Source: Bradyrhizobium guangxiense
Lineage (GTDB): Bacteria > Pseudomonadota > Alphaproteobacteria > Rhizobiales > Xanthobacteraceae
Assembly (NCBI RefSeq): GCF_004114915.1
Contig: NZ_CP022219.1
Location: 6,974,501 to 7,038,500, forward strand
Length of the DNA stretch: 64,000 nt
Direction: 5' to 3'
This document shows positions 57,185 to 64,000 of the stretch, piece by piece. Under the pieces are notes generated by a model. That model was not told the origin of the DNA. It worked only from the letters and a program-made list of their open reading frames with translations, and searched no databases. Numbering within the stretch: position 1 is the first letter of the stretch; each line of letters opens with the position of its first letter. Both the position numbers and the translations under genes were made by a program.

Positions 57185-57976
57185 TTAGTCGCGCTGGCCG
57201 AGGAGCTGCAGCAGCAGCGTGAACAGGTTGATGAAGTTCAGGTACAGCGACAGCGCGCCGGTGATGGCCGCACGCTCTGCGATGTCACCGCCGGCCGAAG
57301 CGTAGCCGTAGATGTAGTCGTTCTTCAGCCGCTGGGTATCCCAGGCGGTGAGGCCCGCGAACACCAGCACGCCGACCACCGACACGATGAACTGCAGCAT
57401 CGAGCTGGCCAGGAACAGGTTCACCAGGCTCGCGATGATGATGCCGATCAGGCCCATGAACAGGAACGAGCCCATCCCGGTCAGGTCACGCTTGGTGGTG
57501 TAGCCGTAGAGGCTCAGCGCACCGAAGGTCGCCGCGGTGATGAAGAACACCCGCACGATCGAGGTGTGCGTGAACACCAGGAAGATCGACGACAGCGAGA
57601 TGCCCATCAGCGCCGAGAACACCCAGAACAGGATCTGGGCGGTCGAGGGGGCGAGACGGTTGATGCCCGCCGAGATCACGAACACCATCGCCAGCGGCGC
57701 GAGCATGAACAGCCATTTCAGGGGGCTGACGAACATCGCGTAGCCGAACGGGGTCAGGAACAGCTTGCCGACCCGGACGGCTTCCGGGGTCGGAACGTCG
57801 GTCACGGCAGCCATGTAGACGCCGAGCGCGGCCAGGCCGGTGATGGCGAGGCCGATGCTCATGTAATTGTAGATGCGCAGCATGTAGGCGCGCAGGCCGG
57901 CATCGACCGTCGCGGCGTCAACACGCCCGGCGGCCCTGCCGAAAGGAGAAGCGTAGTTACGGTCTAGGTCCGACAT
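57185..57976 (-). CDS. Bax inhibitor-1/YccA family membrane protein
   Basis: A 263-residue protein with seven helices of the BI-1/TMBIM family. LRAYMLRIYNYMSIGLAITG and GLTAWDTQRLKNDYIYG, with the conserved Asp of the pH-sensitive motif, are typical. Members leak protons or Ca2+ or interact with membrane proteases. The ATG at 57976 fits; the 29-codon upstream extension is rejected. A 280-bp non-coding stretch separates it from the ABC permease gene. Confidence 0.92.
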   Translation of the reverse strand: MSDLDRNYASPFGRAAGRVDAATVDAGLRAYMLRIYNYMSIGLAITGLAALGVYMAAVTDVPTPEAVRVGKLFLTPFGYAMFVSPLKWLFMLAPLAMVFVISAGINRLAPSTAQILFWVFSALMGISLSSIFLVFTHTSIVRVFFITAATFGALSLYGYTTKRDLTGMGSFLFMGLIGIIIASLVNLFLASSMLQFIVSVVGVLVFAGLTAWDTQRLKNDYIYGYASAGGDIAERAAITGALSLYLNFINLFTLLLQLLGQRD

Positions 57977-58256
57977 GGTCGAATTCCCGTTGGTTGGTCC
58001 GGTCCGGCATGAGGGTCGCCATGCCGCCGGTTCGTCAAACTCTATCTCGGATACCGCTGCCAACCGACTAAATTTTGGCTAACAATCGGGGCTCCGAACC
58101 CACTCGATATGTGGGAAACTAACACATTCGCCGCAACCTTCCACGCGCGGCTGAATGTCGCCCTCGGCGGCAATCCTGACGCGAACCTGACAGGCAGCGT
58201 GGTTAATCGCAAGAATCGTGCGATTTCGTACCCGCGCGGCGGGCCGCTACCATTTG

Positions 58257-60827
58257 TCACAAATTCCGCAACACCGTGGCGGGCTTTTTGTTCAACGCCA
58301 GCAGCGTGCCGGCGAGGCCGAGCCCGACCGTGACAACCAGGGCGGCCGCTACCACGCCGGCCGCGCTGGCTGCCTGCCAGACGAAGCTCAGCGTCATCAG
58401 CCGCGTCACGATCATCCAGGCAGCCAAGCTGCCAGCGATCACGCCGAACACCGCCGTGGCGAGCCCGATCAGGAGGTATTCGAGCGCATAGGCGCCGAGC
58501 AGCCGCAGCCGTGTCGCGCCCAGCGTCTTCAGGATCACCGCGTCGTAGACCCGGTGGCGATGGCCGGCGGCGAGCGCCCCGCCGAGCACCAGGATGGCCG
58601 AGATCAGGGTGACGGCGCTGGCGCCGCGGATCGCCAGCGCCAGATTGGTCACCACCGAGCCGACCGTCTCCATCACCTCGCGCACGCGCACGCTCGTCAC
58701 CATCGGATAGGCGTCGGCGACCTCCCTGATGATCTTGCCGTCGCCTGCCGCATTTCCGCCCGCTTCCGTCAGCGTGGCGATGTGGGTGTGGGGCGCGCCC
58801 TTGAAGGCGTTCGGCGAGAACACGAGAACGAAGTTGATGCCGAGGCCCTGCCAGTCGATGGTGCGCAGATTGCCGATTCTGGCTGGGATGTCGCGGCCGA
58901 GCACGTTGACCACGATCTCGTCGCCGAGCTTGAGGCCTAATCCGTCGGCGATCTTCTTCTCCATCGAGACCAGCGTCGGGCCGGAATAATCGGCGCTCCA
59001 CCACTCGCCCTCGACCACCTTGGAGCCCTTCGGCAGCTCGCTGGTATAGGTCAGGCCGCGGTCGCTCTGCAGCACCCATTCGGAATCGGTGGTCGGCTTG
59101 AGCTCCTCGGCACGCACCCCGCGCGCGGCGACGATGCGTCCGCGCAGCATCGGCACGTCCTCGACCTTCGCGCCGGGCGCGATCCGGCGCAGATAGAGGT
59201 CGAACTGCTCGGCCTGTGCGCTCGGAATGTCGATGAAGAAGAACGATGGGGCCTGGTCGGGAAGGGCTGCGAGGAACTGCCGTCGCAGATTGCCGTCGAT
59301 TTGGGTGATGGTGACGAGCACGGCGAGCCCGAGCCCCAGCGACAGCACGACCGAGGGCGTCAGCGCGCCCGGCCGGTGGATGTTGGCGATCGCAAGCCGC
59401 AGCATCGGCAGCCGCGTCCGTGGCAGTCGCCGCGCGATCGCCATCAGCAGGGCGGCGATGCCGCGCAGCAGGGCGAACACCACGATCGAGGAGGCCACGA
59501 ACACCGCCGCGATACGCTTGTCGAACGCCAGTCCGATCACGACCGCGATCAGCAGCGCGATCACGACGCCCATGAATGCGAGATAGCCCGCGCGCGGCCG
59601 GTGCCATTCCGAGCTGATGGTGTCGCGGAACAGCGCGGCCACCGGCACGTCGTGGACGCGTCCGAGCGGCCACAGGCCGAAGGCGAGCGCGGTCAAGAGA
59701 CCATAGACGAAGGACAGCGCGAGCTCGTCGGCATGCACGGCCGGCACCACCGGCAGCGGCAGCAGCTTGCCGAACAGGCCGACGATGGCGAACGGCATGG
59801 CGGCGCCGAGCGCAAGGCCGATCATCGAGCCGATGCAAGCGAGCAGCAGCACCTGCGCGAGATAGATGCCGAACACGTCGCGCCCGGTGGCGCCGACGGC
59901 CTTGAGGGCCGCGATCACTTCGAGCCGGCGGTCGATATGGCTCTTCACGGCGTTGGCCACGCCGACCCCGCCGACCAGCAGCGCGGCAAGGCCGACCAGG
60001 GTCAGGAACTGCGTGAAGCGGTTGATGTTGCGTTCGAGCTGCGGCGAAGCGTTGGAGCGGCTGCGGATCTCCCAGCCGGCCTGCGGCGCGGCGCTGCGCG
60101 CGTCTGCGATGAAGGCCTCGGTGGCGCGCTCGTTGTTGGCCGTGTCGGGCAGCTTGACCCGGTAGACCCAGCGCACCAGGCTGCCGGGCTGGATCAGGCC
60201 GGTGGCGCGCAAGCCCGCCTCGCTGATCAAGAAGCGCGGACCGAAGCCGATGCCGCCGGCGAGCTTGTCCGGCTCGGCCTCGACCGTCGAGCGGATCTGG
60301 AAGGTTGCCGTGCCGATGGTGACGCGGTCGCCGGTCTTCAGCGACAGCCGTGCCAGCAGCGTCGGATCGGCGGCGGCGCCGAACGCGCCGTCGCGCTCCG
60401 CGAGCAGGTCGGGCATCGGCAGTGGCGGTGCCAGCGTCAGCTGGCCCAGCATCGGATAGGTGTCGTCGACCGCCTTCATCTCGACCAGCGCCAGCTTGCC
60501 GTCGCCCGCGCGCGCCATGCCGCGCAGGGTCGCGGCGGTCGAGACGGCACCGCGCGAACGCAGGAAGGCGACCTCGTCGGGCTTGGCCTCGCGCTGGAAC
60601 AGCACGAACGAGACGTCGCCGCCGAGCAGCGTGCGGCCCTCGCGCGCCAGACCGTCGGAGAGGCTCCCCGACACCGAGCCGACGCCGGCGATGGCCATCA
60701 CGCCGAGCGCGATGCAGGCGATGAAGACGTAGAAGCCGCGCAGGCCCCCGCGCAATTCGCGCAGCGCATAACGCAACGACAGCGCGACGCCGCCGGGCTT
60801 CGCGAAGGGTTCGGCCGCTGTGCTCAT
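58257..60827 (-). CDS. ABC transporter permease, FtsX-like (YbbP type)
   Basis: An 856-residue permease with an N-terminal helix followed by a large periplasmic region, two FtsX-like helix groups (about 270-430 and 720-850) and a second periplasmic region. The N-terminus reads LSLRYALRELRGGLRGFYVF. It pairs with the ATPase whose gene overlaps it by four bases. The divergent TesA-like esterase completes an arrangement also found in E. coli (tesA and ybbA-ybbP). The exported substrate is unknown. Confidence 0.88.
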   Translation of the reverse strand: MSTAAEPFAKPGGVALSLRYALRELRGGLRGFYVFIACIALGVMAIAGVGSVSGSLSDGLAREGRTLLGGDVSFVLFQREAKPDEVAFLRSRGAVSTAATLRGMARAGDGKLALVEMKAVDDTYPMLGQLTLAPPLPMPDLLAERDGAFGAAADPTLLARLSLKTGDRVTIGTATFQIRSTVEAEPDKLAGGIGFGPRFLISEAGLRATGLIQPGSLVRWVYRVKLPDTANNERATEAFIADARSAAPQAGWEIRSRSNASPQLERNINRFTQFLTLVGLAALLVGGVGVANAVKSHIDRRLEVIAALKAVGATGRDVFGIYLAQVLLLACIGSMIGLALGAAMPFAIVGLFGKLLPLPVVPAVHADELALSFVYGLLTALAFGLWPLGRVHDVPVAALFRDTISSEWHRPRAGYLAFMGVVIALLIAVVIGLAFDKRIAAVFVASSIVVFALLRGIAALLMAIARRLPRTRLPMLRLAIANIHRPGALTPSVVLSLGLGLAVLVTITQIDGNLRRQFLAALPDQAPSFFFIDIPSAQAEQFDLYLRRIAPGAKVEDVPMLRGRIVAARGVRAEELKPTTDSEWVLQSDRGLTYTSELPKGSKVVEGEWWSADYSGPTLVSMEKKIADGLGLKLGDEIVVNVLGRDIPARIGNLRTIDWQGLGINFVLVFSPNAFKGAPHTHIATLTEAGGNAAGDGKIIREVADAYPMVTSVRVREVMETVGSVVTNLALAIRGASAVTLISAILVLGGALAAGHRHRVYDAVILKTLGATRLRLLGAYALEYLLIGLATAVFGVIAGSLAAWMIVTRLMTLSFVWQAASAAGVVAAALVVTVGLGLAGTLLALNKKPATVLRNL

Positions 60828-61546
60828 GCCGGCGCGGACTGCGTTTCGATGCGGCCCGAACGCAGGCGGATCACGCGGTCGCAGCGATGTGCGAGCGAGG
60901 CATCATGCGTGACCAGCACCAGGGTCATGCCGCGCTCGGCATGCTTGCTGAACAGGAGATCGACGATCTGCTTTCCGGTCGCCTCGTCGAGATTGCCGGT
61001 CGGCTCGTCCGCCACGAGGATGGCCGGATCGGGCGCCAGCGCGCGGGCCAGCGCCACGCGCTGCTGCTCGCCGCCGGAGAGCTGCGTCGGATAGTGATGC
61101 AGGCGGTCGCCGAGTCCGACGGATTGCAGCTCGTGCGCGGCACGCCTGGCGGCATCGGGATTGCCGGCAAGCTCGAGCGGCACCGCGACGTTCTCCAGCG
61201 CGGTCATGGTCGGGATCAGGTGAAAGGACTGGAAGACGATACCGACCTGGCGGCCGCGGAAGCGGGCCAGCGCATCCTCGTCGAGGGCATTGAAAGGCGT
61301 GCCCGATACCACCACCTCTCCGCTATCAGGACGTTCCAGCCCCGCCATCACCATCAGCAGCGTGGATTTGCCCGAGCCTGACGGGCCGATCAGGCCGATC
61401 GTCTCGCTACGGCCGACCCGCAAGCTGATATCCTTGAGGATGTGAACGCGTGCCGCGCCCGTGCCCAATGAGAGATTGACGTTGGAGATGGCGATGGTGT
61501 CCGCTGAGTTGGCGGCGAGCGAAGAGGTGTCGATGCGAGTGTCCAT
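60824..61546 (-). CDS. ABC transporter ATP-binding protein (YbbA/LolD type)
   Basis: A 240-residue ATPase: Walker A is GPSGSGKSTLL, signature LSGGEQQRVALARAL, Walker B ILVADEPTGNLD. It belongs to the MacB/LolD/YbbA subfamily that serves FtsX-like permeases. The ATG at 61546 lies inside CCATGG, next to the divergent esterase starts; a TTG six codons upstream is an alternative. Confidence 0.9.
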   Translation of the reverse strand: MDTRIDTSSLAANSADTIAISNVNLSLGTGAARVHILKDISLRVGRSETIGLIGPSGSGKSTLLMVMAGLERPDSGEVVVSGTPFNALDEDALARFRGRQVGIVFQSFHLIPTMTALENVAVPLELAGNPDAARRAAHELQSVGLGDRLHHYPTQLSGGEQQRVALARALAPDPAILVADEPTGNLDEATGKQIVDLLFSKHAERGMTLVLVTHDASLAHRCDRVIRLRSGRIETQSAPA

Positions 61547-62237
61547 GGTCCGGTCATATGGCAACTCCGATAGCGCGGTCGAGAGGCGTTACGGATTGTT
61601 CATGCACATAGCCGTGTTGATGCTCGCCTTCATGACAATGGCGAAGCCGGCTTGGGCGGATGCGACAAAACCGGTCAAGCTCGTCGTGCTCGGCGATTCC
61701 CTGAGCGCCGGTTATGGCCTGGGGGCCCGGGAAGCGTTTCCCCAAAAGCTTCAAAAATCCTTGCAGTCCAAAGGCATAGCGATCGAGATGATCAATGCCG
61801 GGGTGTCCGGCGATACCGTCTCCGGCGGCCGCGACCGGCTCGACTGGTCGGGGCCGGAAGGAACAGATGGCGTCATCGTCGAGCTCGGCGCCAACGACGC
61901 CCTGCGCGGCATCGCCCCCGCCGTGACGCGCGCCGCGCTCGCGGACATCATCCAGCGGCTCAGGGCGCGCAAGATCGCGGTGATGCTGTGCGGCATGCTG
62001 GCGCCGCCGAACTATGGCGCCGAGTACGACGCGCGCTTCAATTCGATTTATCCTGATGTGGCGAAGAAATTCAACGTGCCGCTCTATCCCTTCTTCCTCG
62101 AGGGCGTTGCGGCCGACGCCAAGCTCAACCAGGGCGACGGCATTCATCCGACTGCGGCCGGCGTCGACGTCATCGTCGGCAACATCATGCCCACGGTGGA
62201 GGCATTCATTGGCACGATCGCTGAGCATCGGCGTTGA
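61533..62237 (+). CDS. exported GDSL/SGNH esterase (TesA-like arylesterase)
   Basis: A 234-residue SGNH hydrolase. A signal sequence (FMHIAVLMLAFMTMAKPAWA) precedes the catalytic block I VVLGDSLSAGYGL (Ser), followed by NAGVSGDTVSGG, ELGANDALRG (block III) and DGIHPTAAG (Asp/His). AGAGG lies five bases upstream of the chosen ATG; ATGs at 61545 and 61602 are alternatives. The 5' end overlaps the divergent ATPase gene by 14 bp. It probably hydrolyses acyl esters or thioesters in the periplasm. Confidence 0.87.
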   Translation: MRVSMVRSYGNSDSAVERRYGLFMHIAVLMLAFMTMAKPAWADATKPVKLVVLGDSLSAGYGLGAREAFPQKLQKSLQSKGIAIEMINAGVSGDTVSGGRDRLDWSGPEGTDGVIVELGANDALRGIAPAVTRAALADIIQRLRARKIAVMLCGMLAPPNYGAEYDARFNSIYPDVAKKFNVPLYPFFLEGVAADAKLNQGDGIHPTAAGVDVIVGNIMPTVEAFIGTIAEHRR

Positions 62238-62413
62238 AAAGCGGGCAGCGCTCACCGCAATTCCCAGGGTTTTAACGGGGTAAGGCTGCCTAAGCTTCGC
62301 AGAGTCACACAACTGCGATAGGAATCAGGGTACCGGTGATTCGTCGCCGGCTCTAATTTGGATATCGTCCTCGCTGTTCGAGGGCTGTACCCAAGCATCG
62401 GGAGTGCTGAACG

Positions 62414-62950
62414 ATGCCGCGTTTGTTCACGGGTCTGGAAATTCCGGCCGAGATCGGCCAGACGCTTTCCAACTTGAGGGGTGGCCTTCCCGGCGCCCGC
62501 TGGATCGATCCCGAAAATTATCACGTCACCTTGCGCTTCATCGGCGATATCGACGGCGTCTCCGCCAACGAGATCGCCTCGATGCTGTTTCGCGTCGATC
62601 GCAAGCCGTTCGAGGTCAAGGTGCAGGGACTGACGAGCTTCGGCGGCCGCAAGCCGCGGGCGGTGGTCGCCACCATCGCGCCGAGCAAGCCGCTGATGGA
62701 ATTGCAGGCCGAGCTCGAGCGCATGATGCAGCGGATCGGTCTCAACCCCGAGGGACGCAAATACATCCCGCACGTGACGCTGGCCCGGCTGCACGACGCC
62801 TCCGACCGCGACGTCGCCGACTATCTGTCGCTGCGCGGCTACTTCCCGAGCAAGGCGTTCATGGCCGAGCGCTTCGTGCTGTTCTCCTCGCGCGCCTCCA
62901 CCGGCGGCGGCCCGTATATCGTCGAGGACGCCTACGAGCTGTGTGCGTAG
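62414..62950 (+). CDS. thpR: RNA 2',3'-cyclic phosphodiesterase
   Basis: A 178-residue 2H-phosphoesterase. The two active-site HxT motifs, YHVTLRFIGDI (near 36-46) and PHVTLARL (near 119-126), are in place, and the N-terminal RLFTGLEIP matches the LigT/ThpR family. It opens 2',3'-cyclic phosphates of RNA ends. It stands alone between the esterase and zapE. Confidence 0.92.
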   Translation: MPRLFTGLEIPAEIGQTLSNLRGGLPGARWIDPENYHVTLRFIGDIDGVSANEIASMLFRVDRKPFEVKVQGLTSFGGRKPRAVVATIAPSKPLMELQAELERMMQRIGLNPEGRKYIPHVTLARLHDASDRDVADYLSLRGYFPSKAFMAERFVLFSSRASTGGGPYIVEDAYELCA

Positions 62951-62958
62951 CGCCGCTC

Positions 62959-63089
62959 TGTTGTCCCGGCCGCAGAGCCGGGGCCCAGCGCTCCAGAATT
63001 TGGCGATGAACGAAATAGTGGGTCCCGACCCTGCGCAGCAGCCATAGCGCGGCGAAGACACGCTATCGCTGCCGCAGCGCGTCCGGGAC
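62959..63089. repeat. degenerate family A-like repeat
   Basis: TTGTCCCGGCCGCAGAGCCG, GGGTCCCGACC and GTCCGGGACGCGG are repeat-like arms of a diverged element between thpR and zapE. The match to the other copies is loose. Confidence 0.5.
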
Positions 63090-63158
63090 GCGGAACGCAT
63101 AGCGCCCCGCACCAATTGACGGCTTGCAATTTCCGTCCGTCTCTGGCGGTAAAGGGCC

Positions 63159-64000
63159 ATGCTCTCGACCCCCCGTTCCCCCTTCAGCGAAGCCTATCAG
63201 GCTCAGATCGCCGCCGGAGCGATCGAGCCCGATGCCGCGCAGGCCGAGGTCGCCGAGGCCTATGCGGCGCTGGACCTGCGGCTTGCGAACTACAACCCGC
63301 AGCGCAAGCAGGGCCTGCTCAGCCGCCTGTTCGGCAGCGGCGACAAGGACGAGACGCCGCGCGGGCTCTACATCCATGGCGAGGTCGGCCGCGGCAAGAC
63401 CATGCTGATGGACCTGTTCTTCCAGCACACGTCGGTGGAGCACAAGCGGCGCGCGCATTTCCACGAATTCATGGCCGACGTGCACGAGCGCATCTACGAC
63501 TATCGCCAGGGCATCGCGCGCGGCGAGATCGCCGACAGCGACGTCATCGCGCTGACGGCGAACGCGATCTTCGAGGAGAGTTGGCTGCTCTGCTTCGACG
63601 AATTCCACGTCACCGACATCGCCGATGCGATGATCCTCGGACGCCTGTTCGCAAAGTTGTTCGAGCTCGGCACTGTCGTGGTCGCGACCTCCAACGTCGC
63701 GCCCGACGATCTCTACAAGGGCGGCCTGAACCGGTCGCTGTTCCTGCCCTTCATCAAGCAGATCACCGACCACATGGACGTCGCGCGGCTCGATGCGCGC
63801 ACCGACTTCCGCCTGGAGAAGCTGCAGGGGGTGCCGATGTGGCTGACGCCGGCGGACGCCGATGCGGATGCCGCGCTCGACCGCGCCTGGAATCGGATGT
63901 CGGGCAGCGCCAAATGCCGCTCGCGCGACATCTCGATCAAGGGCCGCATCCTGCACGTGCCGTGCTCGGCCCATGGCGTGGCGCGGTTCTCGTTCGCCGA
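63159..64000 (+). CDS. zapE: cell division ATPase ZapE (AFG1-like), cut by window edge
   Basis: The first 280 or so residues of an AFG1/ZapE ATPase. Walker A is GEVGRGKTMLMDLFF (about 74), Walker B LLCFDEFHVTDIADAMIL (about 145-162) and TSNVAPDDLYKGGLNR follows. The N-terminus has the usual NYNPQRKQ segment. ZapE acts on the division ring in bacteria. The C-terminus is beyond the window. Confidence 0.93.
   Translation, partial: MLSTPRSPFSEAYQAQIAAGAIEPDAAQAEVAEAYAALDLRLANYNPQRKQGLLSRLFGSGDKDETPRGLYIHGEVGRGKTMLMDLFFQHTSVEHKRRAHFHEFMADVHERIYDYRQGIARGEIADSDVIALTANAIFEESWLLCFDEFHVTDIADAMILGRLFAKLFELGTVVVATSNVAPDDLYKGGLNRSLFLPFIKQITDHMDVARLDARTDFRLEKLQGVPMWLTPADADADAALDRAWNRMSGSAKCRSRDISIKGRILHVPCSAHGVARFSFA

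Noticed and set aside
59301..61094. A 597-codon frame antisense to the ABC permease and ATPase
   Set aside because: Same GC-shadow effect; composition (Gln, Arg, His-rich) is typical of reverse-strand frames in this genome.

Overview
The window is a chromosomal stretch of a high-GC alphaproteobacterium, most likely Bradyrhizobium or a close relative (inference from gene order, protein sequence character and the intergenic repeat families; no species is assigned). It is almost entirely core metabolism and housekeeping. I see no insertion sequence, prophage, CRISPR array, rRNA or tRNA. Coding density is high, and many of the longer gaps are filled by short palindromic intergenic repeats of at least five families, about 20 copies in all.

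Layout. 1-5.7 kb: a hybrid sensor histidine kinase (cut at the window edge), a GMC-family FAD oxidoreductase, and a divergent BldC-type HTH/GAF regulator; five tandem 9-bp direct repeats lie between the last two. 5.7-9.3 kb: the sdhCDAB operon of succinate dehydrogenase. 9.7-13.2 kb: a TauE/SafE-like permease, malonyl-CoA synthetase (matB) and an SDR. 13.5-15.7 kb: an exported fasciclin protein, then a cytochrome b / YedY-like molybdoenzyme pair. 15.7-25.2 kb: MFS transporter, leuB, hexapeptide transferase, asd, beta-carbonic anhydrase, CoA-ester lyase, HAD phosphatase, AraC regulator. 25.6-27.3 kb: a soluble chemoreceptor with three PAS modules repeated at exactly 366 bp. 27.4-33.6 kb: small hypothetical proteins, a glycosyltransferase, leuD, a zincin, exported small proteins and leuC. 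34-38 kb: the ffh-rpsP-rimM-trmD-rplS translation cluster. 38-47.9 kb: a Tat-exported MBL hydrolase, a SIMPL / exported GyrI-like pair, dapF-mtaB, a DUF2336 protein, a pseudouridine synthase, ftsY and yciB. 48-51.2 kb: the ccmABCDG cytochrome c maturation operon. 51.5-64 kb: acnA, DUF1223, DUF2794, a GNAT acetyltransferase, a BI-1 protein, the ybbP/ybbA-like ABC exporter divergent from a TesA-like esterase, thpR and the start of zapE.

Together the genes cover TCA-cycle steps (aconitase, succinate dehydrogenase), leucine biosynthesis (leuB, leuC, leuD at three separate places), the aspartate/lysine branch (asd, dapF), cotranslational targeting (ffh, ftsY), ribosome and tRNA maturation, and c-type cytochrome assembly.

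The features most worth a second look are regulatory or architectural: the 9-bp iteron array beside a BldC-like regulator, a possible minus-strand small RNA ending in a strong terminator near 55.53 kb, a start-stop mini-ORF upstream of the GMC gene, the triplicated PAS chemoreceptor, and repeat elements that supply a protein C-terminus (RimM) or coincide with stop codons (acnA, DUF1330). Most genes were assigned by recognising family motifs by eye; starts were chosen from Shine-Dalgarno spacing and family alignment, and no database search was run.
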